50,016 bases of DNA from Rhodocyclaceae bacterium. Lineage in GTDB: Bacteria; Pseudomonadota; Gammaproteobacteria; Burkholderiales; Usitatibacteraceae. Position numbers and translations under genes: made by a program. This document shows positions 18,689-27,182 of this stretch, one piece after another; position 1 is the first letter of the stretch, and the number at the start of each line of letters is the position of its first letter. The notes below the pieces were generated by a model. The model worked only from the letters and a program-made list of their open reading frames with translations, searched no databases and was not told the origin of the DNA. The stretch lies in contig JADCIX010000019.1 in NCBI GenBank assembly GCA_020247545.1, forward strand, positions 1-50,016, given 5' to 3'.

Positions 18689-19765
18689 TCAGCTGGGCGC
18701 TGTTTGTTTTGATTTGATGAAACTCGCAATGATGGTCACCACTGTAATTGGCACAACGAACCATAACATCACCGTACTAAGCATCGGCAGCGCATCATGC
18801 TCTTGTGACATCAAGATCAGATAGGCGGTGTAGGCCGCGTAGTAACCCAAAAAAACGCCCCCCTCCCAACGCGCGATTTGGCGGCCCGTAAAGAACACCG
18901 GTAAACAAGCTACCGCCACCGCCAGCATCACCCACATATCGAAGCTCAGGACAGACGGCGCGACGGCAAGACTGGTTGGCGCAACGATGCCAGTTAAGCC
19001 CAACACACCGAGGATATTGAATGTGTTGCTGCCGATGACGTTGCCGACCGCAATGTCGCGGTGGCCGCGGATGGTGGCCATGATGGAGGTCGCAACTTCG
19101 GGCATGGACGTGCCCGCCGCAACAATCGTCAAACCGATAACCAGTTCCGAAACACCCATCGCTTTTGCAACCATAATCGCCGCTTCGACAAACCAATTCG
19201 ACCCTTGCACCAACAACACGAGCCCAATGACGACTAGCACGAGTTGCACACCCCAGTGACGATCCCAGGTGCTTGACATATCGATATCATCCGCGCCTTC
19301 CGCCTGCGCGGCAGTTGATTCACGGCGCGACTGCACCACCAAAAACACGGTATAGGCGACCAATAGACCAAACATGATAACGGCTTCGACGCGGTTGATC
19401 GCCCCGTCGAACATAAAGCCCACCAGCAACACGCTCGCGCCGATCATGATCGGCACCTCTTGACGAATAATCTGGCGGTTAATCACCAGCGGCGAGATCA
19501 ACGCACACGCGCCCAAGATGAACCAGACATTAAAAATATTTGAGCCAACCACGTTGCCGATCGCGATATCCACCTTTCCAGCCATGGCCGATTGCACTGA
19601 CACCGCCATTTCCGGAGAGGAAGTGCCAAAAGCGACCACGGTCAGCCCGACTACCAACGGCGATACACCTATCGAGATCGCCAGCTTACCCGCGCCACGC
19701 ACCAGTGCCTCCGCGCCTGCAACCAACAGCGCCAAACCGCCTACAAACATCATCAGTGTCATCAT
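18689..19765 (-). CDS. Calcium/sodium antiporter, CaCA family (YrbG-type)
   Basis: A 358-residue inner-membrane protein with about ten hydrophobic helices and the two inverted alpha repeats of Ca2+/cation antiporters: GLTVVAFGTSSPEMAVS with GNVVGSNIFN in the first half and GLTIVAAGTSMPEVATS with GNVIGSNTFN in the second. The two glutamates in the SPE and MPE motifs bind the cation. A charged loop (about residues 148-170) separates the halves. The gene lies 36 bp upstream of mrpAB on the same strand, so Na+-coupled Ca2+ exchange and Na+ export are probably expressed together. Na+ versus K+ or H+ coupling cannot be read from the sequence. Confidence 0.9.
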   Translation of the reverse strand: MMTLMMFVGGLALLVAGAEALVRGAGKLAISIGVSPLVVGLTVVAFGTSSPEMAVSVQSAMAGKVDIAIGNVVGSNIFNVWFILGACALISPLVINRQIIRQEVPIMIGASVLLVGFMFDGAINRVEAVIMFGLLVAYTVFLVVQSRRESTAAQAEGADDIDMSSTWDRHWGVQLVLVVIGLVLLVQGSNWFVEAAIMVAKAMGVSELVIGLTIVAAGTSMPEVATSIMATIRGHRDIAVGNVIGSNTFNILGVLGLTGIVAPTSLAVAPSVLSFDMWVMLAVAVACLPVFFTGRQIARWEGGVFLGYYAAYTAYLILMSQEHDALPMLSTVMLWFVVPITVVTIIASFIKSKQTAPS

Positions 19766-19848
19766 GATCGTTCTTTCTCTGTTTTCGCAATTAGTCGCAG
19801 GCTAGCTCAGATTGGGCGTTGTCAAAAGCGTTCCCAACATCCGCTTTA

Positions 19849-20637
19849 TTAGGCCGACAAATAGGCGAGCCGAACCGGCTCCGCGCCATGTATCTTTTCC
19901 AGCCGCCGGACAATAAAGTGCCCGCGCGCCATATTCTGAAAATGTTCGATGAACAAGGTGTTGATGAGAGCGCCAGAAGCTGCACCGAGAATGGGGATCG
20001 CCTGTGCGGCCGCTTTTTCTGAAACCACAATTCCAAAACGTGACGCGATGAGCGAAGTTAGCCGAATCAGGGCGGGCGCACCCGCTTTGCTCATGCCCTT
20101 TTCTGCAAGAAACTTACTGGCCTCTGATACGGCCCCAGCCATCGCAACGCGTGCCGCGAAGTAGCCTGACTCGGCCGCGTCGTCACTCGCCGCGCGCCCC
20201 CCCATGGCAAACACCGTCAGACAAGCAAGTCGAGTTTCAATATGCTGGATATTCTCCCCTTCACTCTTGGCAATGTCCGCCACCGACCTCAGCATGATGG
20301 TTGTCGAAATTGGTAACTCGACACTCAGCGCGAACAAGCCAAATGCACCACCCACCGCGCCAGACGTCGCTGCTGCAAACTTATGCGCGCGATCACGCGT
20401 CAGATTGCTCTTGCGCGAAGTTTCGCTGCTGATAGAGTTAACGGCTACATCGAGGGCTTTCATCATGGCGGCCTCTGACGCCTTTTGTACCGTCGATTGA
20501 AAGCGTGCCGGCAACATTGCGATACCGCGTTCAAGCGGCGAGCCCAACATCGAAGACAGACGCGCGGCCAAGCCCGGATTCTCCAACAGCAACTTGGCAC
20601 GTTTGAGATCCGCGAGCTCTACTTTAGATATTGACAT
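19849..20637 (-). CDS. EcsC family protein
   Basis: A 262-residue protein resembling the EcsC domain family, named after the third gene of the Bacillus ecs locus; its biochemical role is unknown. The Gly/Ala-rich centre (AAATSGAVGGAFGLFALSVELPISTTIMLRSVADIA) with a following EG and a later helix-prone segment (AIPILGAASGALINTLFIEHFQNMARGHFIVRRLE) are family hallmarks. The amphipathic, glycine-rich centre suggests membrane association. It lies between the livF end and the CaCA start with about 60-85 bp on either side and may be its own unit. Confidence 0.82.
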   Translation of the reverse strand: MSISKVELADLKRAKLLLENPGLAARLSSMLGSPLERGIAMLPARFQSTVQKASEAAMMKALDVAVNSISSETSRKSNLTRDRAHKFAAATSGAVGGAFGLFALSVELPISTTIMLRSVADIAKSEGENIQHIETRLACLTVFAMGGRAASDDAAESGYFAARVAMAGAVSEASKFLAEKGMSKAGAPALIRLTSLIASRFGIVVSEKAAAQAIPILGAASGALINTLFIEHFQNMARGHFIVRRLEKIHGAEPVRLAYLSA

Positions 20638-20699
20638 TTAGCGAGTTTATCGCTGAACAAAGCAATGAATACGAATGACGGCGCACCAACTTTCCAACA

Positions 20700-21416
20700 C
20701 TAGGCCGCTTCGCCAAGATAGGCTTCTCGAACACGCGGATCTGTCAGCAGCGACCGCGAATCCCCCTCAAAGCTAATGACACCGCCATCCATGACGTAAG
20801 CACGGTTGCTCACCTGCAGCGCAAGTTTGGCGTTTTGTTCGATCAGCAAGATGGTGACGCCACTGTCGGCCACTTCGCGCACCACCGCAAAAATTTTTTG
20901 CACCATAATCGGTGCAAGCCCCATAGACGGCTCGTCAAGCAGCAGCAATTTGGGCCGTGACATCAGTGCACGCGAAATCGCCAACATCTGCTGTTCGCCA
21001 CCGGAAAGTGTGCCCGCCGTCTGTTTCGCCCGCTCTTTTAAACGGGGGAATCGCTGATAGGCGATTTCCACATCACTGGCAATGCCCGCTTTGTCGTTGC
21101 GACAGTAGGCGCCCATCGCTAGGTTTTCTTCAATTGTCAGACCAGGGAAAACGCCGCGACCTTCCGGCACAAGGGCAAGCCCCTGCTGGGATATCCGATG
21201 CGGGGCAACACCAACAATACTCCGGCCCTGATAAAGAATGTCACCAGAGGTAGGCTTTAACAATCCGCTGATGGCTTTCAGCGCGGTGGTCTTGCCGGCA
21301 CCGTTTGCGCCAATCAATGTGACGAGCTCACCCTCATCAACATGCAACTGAATGCCTTTCACCGCTTTGATGCCGCCGTAGCCGACATGTACGTTGTTTA
21401 GACTTAGTAAGCTCAC
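20700..21416 (-). CDS. livF: Branched-chain amino-acid ABC transporter ATPase LivF
   Basis: A 238-residue ABC ATPase with Walker A GANGAGKTT, the LivF-specific QQGLALVPEGRGVFPGLT block, signature TLSGGEQQMLAI, Walker B LLLLDEPSMGLAP and the switch histidine region replaced by LLIEQN, as is usual for LivF. It pairs with LivG to energise uptake through LivH-LivM. Its ATG overlaps the livG stop by 4 nt, and it is the last gene of the liv operon. Confidence 0.95.
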   Translation of the reverse strand: MSLLSLNNVHVGYGGIKAVKGIQLHVDEGELVTLIGANGAGKTTALKAISGLLKPTSGDILYQGRSIVGVAPHRISQQGLALVPEGRGVFPGLTIEENLAMGAYCRNDKAGIASDVEIAYQRFPRLKERAKQTAGTLSGGEQQMLAISRALMSRPKLLLLDEPSMGLAPIMVQKIFAVVREVADSGVTILLIEQNAKLALQVSNRAYVMDGGVISFEGDSRSLLTDPRVREAYLGEAA

Positions 21417-22195
21417 GCCGCAGCCTCGCTTTCAACATCGGCACCCAGGTAGGCTTCGATCACCTTGGGATTACGCTGCACGTCGGCGGGCACACCCTCT
21501 GCAATCTTCTTGCCGTAGTCGAGAACCGCCATACGATCACAAAGGCCCATCACGAGCTTCACGTCGTGTTCAATCAGCAACACCGTCACACCGCGCTGGC
21601 GGATCGATTCGATCAGGCCGCGCAGCGCGACTTTCTCCGTCGCGTTCATACCTGCGGCAGGTTCATCAAGCGCCAATAACTTTGGATCGGTCGCAAGCGC
21701 CCTTGCGATTTCGAGACGGCGTTGATCACCATACGAAAGATGTTTGGCAACGTCATTGGCGCGATGATCAATTTGTACAAACTGGAGCAGTTCATGCGCG
21801 CGGGCTTCGATGGCTTCCTCTTCGAGGCGCGTCGCGCGATTGCGCAGCATGGCGCCAAACACACCAGCCTTAGTTCGCACGTGCCGACCAACCATCACGT
21901 TTTCAATCGCAGATAGATTCTGGAACAGCCGAATATTCTGGAAAGTCCGCGCAATGCCACGTTGCGCGATACGATCAGGGGTCATGCTCTCCAGCATCTC
22001 GCCGTCAAACGTAATCGTGCCGGCATTGTGCGGGTAGAGCCCAGTGATAACGTTGAACATGGTCGTCTTGCCCGCGCCATTCGGGCCGATCAAGCCAAAG
22101 ATATGTCCCGCCTCAACACTAAACGAGACTTCTGACAATGCGATCAAGCCGCCGAACTGTTTTGTGACACTGTTGATTTCGAGAATTGCGCTCAT
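21413..22195 (-). CDS. livG: Branched-chain amino-acid ABC transporter ATPase LivG
   Basis: A 260-residue ABC ATPase with Walker [10 protein letters not shown], the FNVITGLY loop, [10 protein letters not shown] typical of LivG, signature [15 protein letters not shown], Walker [13 protein letters not shown] and LLIEHD. The C-terminal helices include YGKKIAEG and IEAYLG. It overlaps livM and livF by 4 nt each, which suggests balanced expression of the subunits. It is cytoplasmic and docks on the permeases. Confidence 0.95.
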   Translation of the reverse strand: MSAILEINSVTKQFGGLIALSEVSFSVEAGHIFGLIGPNGAGKTTMFNVITGLYPHNAGTITFDGEMLESMTPDRIAQRGIARTFQNIRLFQNLSAIENVMVGRHVRTKAGVFGAMLRNRATRLEEEAIEARAHELLQFVQIDHRANDVAKHLSYGDQRRLEIARALATDPKLLALDEPAAGMNATEKVALRGLIESIRQRGVTVLLIEHDVKLVMGLCDRMAVLDYGKKIAEGVPADVQRNPKVIEAYLGADVESEAAA

Positions 22196-23286
22196 GCCGT
22201 GCCTCCCTCATCGTCCTTCGTCAATTCGCGTTCACGGACTGCAGAGGGCAACAACCCTGCGGGGCGGTACAGCATCATAAGGACCATCGCAAAGCCGAAC
22301 AGCAGCATCCGTAATACATCGGCTTCAATAATCTGTCGGCCGAACAACGCATGCTGCGCCGGTTCGACTGTATAGCGCAGTACTTCGGGAACGAAGGACA
22401 GCAGTAGCGCGCCCAGCACGACGCCCCAGATATTGCCCATGCCACCGAGTACCACCATGGCCAGAATCATCACCGATTCGGTCAGCGTGAAGCTCTCCGG
22501 GCTGATAAAGCCTTGGATGGAAGAGAACACACCTCCGGCCACACCGCCAAACGATGCGCCCATGGCAAAGGCCAGTAGTTTTAGTTTGGTGGTGTTGATG
22601 CCCATCGAACGCGCGGCGAGTTCATCTTCCCGAATTGCCTCCCATGCCCGGCCAATACGCGAATTTTGCAAACGCAAATTGATGATGATAACGATGACAA
22701 GCACTGACAGCAGAAAAAAGTAGTACTTGATCTGGCCGTTTAACGCGTAGTCGCCGATGCGCGTGGTCCGGCCAAAGTCCAAGCCGAACAACTTGATCGA
22801 ATCAATCGTCGCGATCCCCTTCGGCCCGTTGGTGAGATTGATCGGCTCGGAAAGGTTATTCATAAAGATACGAATGATTTCGCCAAAACCGAGCGTCACA
22901 ATGGCGAGGTAGTCACCACGAAGTTTGAGGGTTGGCGCACCGAGCATGATGCCAAACAGGCACGCGACCAAAGCTCCGATCGGCAGGATGATCCAGAACG
23001 GTAGGTGAATGCCTAAGTGTGGTGAAGCGAGCAGTGCATACACGTAGGCGCCGACTGCAAAAAAAGCGATGTATCCCAGATCGAGCAGACCGGCAAAACC
23101 CACCACGATATTTAGACCAAGCGACAGCAACACAAACAAAATTGCGAAGTTGGTCAGACGCACCCAAGCTGTGCCTGCCATATTGAGCACAAACGGCAAC
23201 GCCACCAATGCGACGACGATCATCGCCACACCGATTGTGAGTACGAGCGGGTTTTTGCGGAATCGCTCTGGCAAATAGGAGGTCAT
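22192..23286 (-). CDS. livM: Branched-chain amino-acid ABC transporter permease LivM
   Basis: A 364-residue permease with about nine hydrophobic segments. The family EAA-like loop is seen in [33 protein letters not shown], with [26 protein letters not shown] near the N-terminus. I place the start at the ATG at 23286 (MTSYLPERF), preceded by AAGAAA; the open frame extends to a TTG at 23352 but the additional residues look non-coding. The preceding gap to livH is about 96 bp. The last codons overlap livG. Insertion of about 45 residues between helices ([20 protein letters not shown]) is typical of betaproteobacterial LivM. Confidence 0.93.
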   Translation of the reverse strand: MTSYLPERFRKNPLVLTIGVAMIVVALVALPFVLNMAGTAWVRLTNFAILFVLLSLGLNIVVGFAGLLDLGYIAFFAVGAYVYALLASPHLGIHLPFWIILPIGALVACLFGIMLGAPTLKLRGDYLAIVTLGFGEIIRIFMNNLSEPINLTNGPKGIATIDSIKLFGLDFGRTTRIGDYALNGQIKYYFFLLSVLVIVIIINLRLQNSRIGRAWEAIREDELAARSMGINTTKLKLLAFAMGASFGGVAGGVFSSIQGFISPESFTLTESVMILAMVVLGGMGNIWGVVLGALLLSFVPEVLRYTVEPAQHALFGRQIIEADVLRMLLFGFAMVLMMLYRPAGLLPSAVRERELTKDDEGGTA

Positions 23287-23382
23287 TTTCTTAACGCCAC
23301 TCGCGAAGAGTAAACGGCTCGGGGCGTTGCGAGCGCAGCCGAGCAGCAGCAACGCATCGGCAAGCGCGGCAGCCCAATAACA

Positions 23383-24381
23383 TCAAGCACGGTCGGAGAC
23401 CCGTTCACCGAGCAACCCCTGTGGTCGAAATACCAGCACCAGGATCAACACGATAAATGCAAAGACGTCTTTGTAGCTGGAGCCAAATACGGCCATATTG
23501 CTATTGGCTTCACATAGCCCGGCGAAGCCGGGCAGAAATTTACTCAGCGTGCAGACATTGGTCAGATCGCCCATGTAACCCGCACCGAAGGCTTCGATGA
23601 GGCCGATGAGAATGCCGCCGAGTACGGCACCCCCCAAGTTACCGATACCACCCAATACCGCTGCGCAGAACGCTTTAAGGCCAAGCAGGAAACCCATCTG
23701 GTAGTGGGCGATACCGTAGTAGCTGCCAATCATGACACCGGCGATTGCACCAAGGCCGGCACCGACGACGAACGTAAATGAAATGACATAGTTTGGCGAT
23801 ACGCCCATCAGGCCGGCTACGTCGGGGCGCTGTGAGACCGCGCGCATGGCGATACCAATACGTGTCTTGTAAACCAGTGCAATCAACCCGGCCATCATCG
23901 CGATTGATAACAACATAATGGCAATTTGCACATTGGTGATCGTTGCTGCAGTTTCCGAACTGGATAAGGCAAAGGTCTGCGTCTTAACAATTTGTGGAAA
24001 CGGGATGTAATTACGCCCCCAGATGAGCAGTGCCAAATGTTGCAGGATCATCGACACGCCGATGGCTGTGATTAACGGTGCCAAACGGGGCGCACTGCGT
24101 AGCGGCCGATAGGCAACACGCTCAATCAGATAACCGACCGCCATGCACGCCGGAATGGCGGCGAGCACGGCAATAAGAACGATGGCTAACGGCGGTACAC
24201 CCGATCCCGCCAGCCCCAGGATGACCGACATCGCAACCATCGCACCGATCATCACCACCTCGCCATGTGCGAAGTTAATAAGCTGAATAATGCCGTAAAC
24301 CATGGTGTAACCGAGTGCCACCACGGCATAGACGCAACCAAGGGTAAGCCCATTAACGAGTTGCTGTAGAAAGACATCCAT
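23383..24381 (-). CDS. livH: Branched-chain amino-acid ABC transporter permease LivH
   Basis: A 332-residue permease with about eight membrane helices. Signatures are QQLVNGLTLGCVYAVVALGYTMVYGIIQLINFAHGE at the N-terminus, the cytoplasmic coupling loop RIGIAMRAVSQRPDVAGLMGV and LGGIGNLGGAVLGG. A loop of about 30 residues with two cysteines (TNVCTLSKFLPGFAGLCEANS) near the C-terminal end is an insertion seen in some LivH proteins. The gene follows livK after a 85-bp gap that holds a strong hairpin with U-rich flank, so livHMGF transcription may be a read-through fraction of livK transcription. Confidence 0.95.
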   Translation of the reverse strand: MDVFLQQLVNGLTLGCVYAVVALGYTMVYGIIQLINFAHGEVVMIGAMVAMSVILGLAGSGVPPLAIVLIAVLAAIPACMAVGYLIERVAYRPLRSAPRLAPLITAIGVSMILQHLALLIWGRNYIPFPQIVKTQTFALSSSETAATITNVQIAIMLLSIAMMAGLIALVYKTRIGIAMRAVSQRPDVAGLMGVSPNYVISFTFVVGAGLGAIAGVMIGSYYGIAHYQMGFLLGLKAFCAAVLGGIGNLGGAVLGGILIGLIEAFGAGYMGDLTNVCTLSKFLPGFAGLCEANSNMAVFGSSYKDVFAFIVLILVLVFRPQGLLGERVSDRA

Positions 24382-24421
24382 CGGCGGATATTAGCTTATG
24401 GGTTGCGGTTATTCACAAAAC

Positions 24422-24449
24422 AAAACGGCACCGTCTCCGGTGCCGTTTT
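24422..24449 (-). terminator. Terminator/attenuator hairpin between livK and livH
   Basis: A perfect 12-bp stem, AAAACGGCACCG (24422-24433) with CGGTGCCGTTTT (24438-24449), encloses the 4-nt loop TCTC. On the minus strand the stem ends in TTTT-G-TTTT; on the plus strand it ends in a T-run, so it can act in both directions. It lies 17 bp after the livK stop and before livH. Partial termination here would explain an excess of binding protein over permease, a known pattern for solute-binding-protein genes. Confidence 0.85.
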
Positions 24450-24466
24450 TTTCGTCTGACTTGCCG

Positions 24467-25768
24467 TTACTTCTTCGGCGCTTCAGCAGGCTTCGCTGGT
24501 GCAGCTGCCGGGGCAGCAGCGGCCGGAGCCGGTGCTGCTGTCGGTGCGGCGGCGGGAGCTGTAGCCGGTGCGGCTTCAAACTTGGTCGCAACGCCATTCT
24601 TGATGATAGAGACCGGGTCGATCTTGCCGTCTTTACCCAGGAAGATGGTGATTTCAGCGTCTTTACGATCACCTTTAGCATCAAACTCGACTTTGCCGGT
24701 GGCGCCAGTGAAGCTGACGTTAAACAGCTCAGGTGTGAACTTGGCAGGGTCTACCGAATTAGCTTTTTTCATCGCTTCTACGACAGCGAGGGTCGCGTCG
24801 TAGAAATACGGCGCATATTGCAGCACGTCGGTCTTGAACTTCGCCTTAAAACCATCGGTGAACTCTTTGGAGGCTGCCGAAGCAGGAATACCGGCTTGTG
24901 AACACACCAAGCCATTCGCGGCAGCATCACCCGCCAACTTGAACATCTCATTGGTACAAGCGCCATCGCCGAAGGCGAAGGTCGCCTTGATGCCTAACTC
25001 ACGCGCTTGTTTGAGCATCGGGCCGCCGGTTTGGTCCATACCGCCGTAGAAAACCACGTCAGGATTCTTCGCCTTGATCTTGGTGAGAATCGCCTTGAAG
25101 TCGGTTTCGGTGTCGGTGGTCTGCTCGTTGGCGATAATGCCGACCTTGGCCGCCTTTAGGGTCTTTTCAACTTCCTTGGCCAGGCCTTCACCATAGGCAG
25201 TCTTGTCGTGGGCGATAGCCACTTTTTTGCCCTTCAATTCACTGGCGATATAAGCCGCAATTGCGGGGCCTTGTTGATCGTCACGACCAACTGTACGGAA
25301 CACGGTCTTCAAGCCACGTTCGGTGATGGTTGGGTTGGTTGCCGAGCCAGAAATGGTTGGGATGCCGGCTTTATCGTAAATCTCAGAGGCCGGGATGGTC
25401 ACACCAGAATTCAAGTGCCCGATCACCGCTGCCACCTTGGCATCAACCAATTGCTGCGCAATGGTGGTACCGACTTTTGGATCACCCTCGTCGTCTTTGC
25501 TGATCATTTCGAGTTTCAGCACTTTGCCGTCGATCTTGATCTTTTTGGCATTGGTCTGGTCGATTGCCAGAGCCACGCCATTCTCGTCGTCTTTACCCAA
25601 ATGCGGGGTTTTCTTCGTCAACGGGCCAGCGTGGGCAATCTTCACAACAACGGTTGGCTCCGCTGGCGCAGCCGGTTTCGCAGGCTCAACTTTAGGCTCT
25701 TCTTTGCCACAGCCAACAACGCCAGCAGCCAACAATGCTGCAAAAACGAGTTTGTACGAGTTTTTCAT
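24467..25768 (-). CDS. livK: Branched-chain amino-acid binding protein LivK, predicted lipoprotein
   Basis: A 433-residue periplasmic binding protein type 1 (Peripla_BP_6). The ATG at 25768 is preceded by TTGGAGC with 6 nt spacing; 18 further codons upstream are open but look like leader. Residues 1-20 form a lipoprotein signal with lipobox VVGC, Cys20 being the acylation site, so the protein should be membrane-anchored instead of free. A Pro/Glu/Lys linker (about 21-40) follows, then the binding domain (VVKIAHAGPLTKKTPHLGKDDENGVALAI, VVAVIGHLNSGVTIPAS, IPTISGSATNP, FRTVGRDDQQGPAIA). The last 36 or so residues are an Ala/Pro/Lys tail. Ligand is inferred from the family; such proteins also bind other amino acids or amides. 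Confidence 0.93.
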   Translation of the reverse strand: MKNSYKLVFAALLAAGVVGCGKEEPKVEPAKPAAPAEPTVVVKIAHAGPLTKKTPHLGKDDENGVALAIDQTNAKKIKIDGKVLKLEMISKDDEGDPKVGTTIAQQLVDAKVAAVIGHLNSGVTIPASEIYDKAGIPTISGSATNPTITERGLKTVFRTVGRDDQQGPAIAAYIASELKGKKVAIAHDKTAYGEGLAKEVEKTLKAAKVGIIANEQTTDTETDFKAILTKIKAKNPDVVFYGGMDQTGGPMLKQARELGIKATFAFGDGACTNEMFKLAGDAAANGLVCSQAGIPASAASKEFTDGFKAKFKTDVLQYAPYFYDATLAVVEAMKKANSVDPAKFTPELFNVSFTGATGKVEFDAKGDRKDAEITIFLGKDGKIDPVSIIKNGVATKFEAAPATAPAAAPTAAPAPAAAAPAAAPAKPAEAPKK

Positions 25769-25783
25769 GGATAGCTCCAAGGT

Positions 25784-25797
25784 AAATTTCGAAATTT
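25784..25797. promoter_or_regulatory. 14-bp palindrome in livK leader
   Basis: AAATTTCGAAATTT is a perfect 14-bp palindrome ending 16 nt before the livK start codon, just upstream of its ribosome binding site. Its AT-rich symmetry would suit an operator or a small leader hairpin that controls access to the ribosome binding site. No regulator gene is adjacent. Confidence 0.35.
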
Positions 25798-26113
25798 CTG
25801 GTGAAAGGTAATCTGGAAACACCCTACCGTAGCCACCTCTGTGTATGCCATCTGGTCAAAATGCTGGACTCAGACAACTTTGGAAGAGGCGGCTAGGTGG
25901 GTTAAATCGCTGGGAAGCCCTATATCTCCCCCGAATGGCACAACTCGACACCGCAGCCTCGCATTATGCTGACGGCAAAAATTACTTGTCAATCTGAAAA
26001 GCGGCAATTTTCGCAATGGTGCATAGACACCACAGCCCAGCTTCGAGGCAGCGCCACCAACACCCTTGCCCTACTTCAGTCGGTCAAAACTGAAGGATCG
26101 CCAGTGGGAACAC
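25798..26113. other. Gene-free stretch between cytochrome c and livK
   Basis: Both flanking genes are on the minus strand, so this roughly 316-bp interval should contain the livK promoter and the 3' end of the cytochrome transcript. Read on the minus strand, a TTGACC (about 25853-25858) is a possible -35 element, but I see no good -10 at the right distance. No open frame in the interval looks like a gene. Confidence 0.5.
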
Positions 26114-26452
26114 CTATTTCTTGCTTGACGGCATGTCCAACACGGCCTTTACCATTCTCTGCACATCGGCTTCCGGCACGTGGCCGTGTGGCGGCATTGG
26201 CACTGGCCCATAAATTCCCGAGCCCCCCGCCTTCACTTTTGCGGCTACTTTTGCAGTGGTCGCCGCCGGATCTTTTTTATAGGCCTCCCGGTACTTGTCC
26301 GCAACGTCTTGGTATGCCGGGCCAACCAGTTTTCTATTGTCGGCATGGCATGACCTACAGGCATATTTCTTGTGAAGCTCGTCCATGGCGAGCACTTCGG
26401 TCGAGACAACCAGCACGACGGCGGCAAGAATCCCGTTGGCTAGACAATTCAT
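26114..26452 (-). CDS. Periplasmic c-type cytochrome, c551-like
   Basis: A 112-residue class I cytochrome c. Residues 1-22 form a signal peptide ending in VLA; the haem-binding CRSCH motif is at 32-36, and Met86 in YGPVPMPP is the likely sixth ligand. The sequence ADNRKLVGPAYQDVADKYR and the C-terminal helix EADVQRMVKAVLDM are typical of c551/c552 electron carriers. I start at the ATG at 26452 because it directly begins the signal peptide and has AAAGGA close by; the open frame continues 38 codons upstream without family character. It is divergent from the Trp-rich gene. It probably shuttles electrons between membrane complexes. Confidence 0.9.
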   Translation of the reverse strand: MNCLANGILAAVVLVVSTEVLAMDELHKKYACRSCHADNRKLVGPAYQDVADKYREAYKKDPAATTAKVAAKVKAGGSGIYGPVPMPPHGHVPEADVQRMVKAVLDMPSSKK

Positions 26453-26701
26453 GATCCTTTCACAAGTAAGTCGCATAGGCGCAAAACTATACGAAAAAAC
26501 GCCGTCTGGCGCAAACAACACTACCCGTGCGCAGCGAGTGCCGGACTTCGACCGCGCACGCAACAAAGCATATTCACAGGATTGTGCTAACTTAGCGGGC
26601 GCGCATTCTCGTGAAATCTGTGGATCAAACTTGCTACCAGCGTTGATTCATTTTCAGCGACAATTCGTCAGCGTACGTTTACTCATTCCATTGGGGTCGT
26701 T

Positions 26702-26929
26702 ATGTTTCTCGCCGTTGTCGCCGTTGTTATTCTGCTGATGAAAATTGCCGACATCAATCCGGTTGCCAATTGGTCCTGGTTCTACGTGATGCTGCCATTC
26801 GCAGTCCTCTTCTTTTGGTGGGAATTTTTATCGAAGTGGATCGGTTGGGACAAACGTGCTGCTGAGAGGAAGATGGCAGAAGAGATGAAACAGAATCAGG
26901 AAACAAAGAGGAAGAACCGTGGCTTCTAG
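26702..26929 (+). CDS. Small Trp-rich membrane protein
   Basis: A 75-residue protein with two closely spaced hydrophobic helices (about 1-16 and 27-42), several tryptophans (NWSWF, FFWWEFLSKWIGW) and a Lys/Glu-rich C-terminal coil. It fits the 'small Trp-rich protein' family (TIGR04438 in my recollection), which I know mainly from Burkholderiales and whose role is unknown. The TAG stop codon is also the first three bases of the downstream inverted-repeat element. Confidence 0.8.
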   Translation: MFLAVVAVVILLMKIADINPVANWSWFYVMLPFAVLFFWWEFLSKWIGWDKRAAERKMAEEMKQNQETKRKNRGF

Positions 26930-27178
26930 CCTGAGCATTTCATGGCGGCGCGTTCGAAAGCGGGCGAGTAGGTGAACAGGCGAGCGATTTTTTGCCGGAC
27001 CGACCACAGCATAGCGGGCTATGCTTCGGCAGGAAGGCGGAACATTGCCGTCCAATCGCCCGCGAGCGAACGTGCAGCCCGCATCCACAGCAAAACAGAA
27101 ACGAGCCAAATTGGTTTGCCAATCGCCCAGAGGCAATGTCCTACTAAGCAACCGGCGACCCATGAAATATTCAGGCTG
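26927..27178. mobile_element. Inverted-repeat element, copy 1 (MITE-like, 252 bp)
   Basis: The element begins TAGCCTGAGCATTTCATGG and ends with the inverted sequence CCATGAAATATTCAGGCTG, giving 19-bp imperfect terminal inverted repeats with three mismatches. It is alignable over its whole length with the 251-bp copy at 48088, with a single 1-nt indel near the left end. Inside is a strong hairpin, AGCATAGC-GG-GCTATGCT (about 27008-27025). There is no transposase. Several frames are open in both copies, one giving a 60-78 residue peptide on the minus strand, but about nine of some fifteen substitutions between copies would alter the residue, so I do not call a gene. It sits between convergent genes, and its first three bases are the stop codon of the Trp-rich gene. 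Confidence 0.8.
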
Positions 27179-27182
27179 GTGT

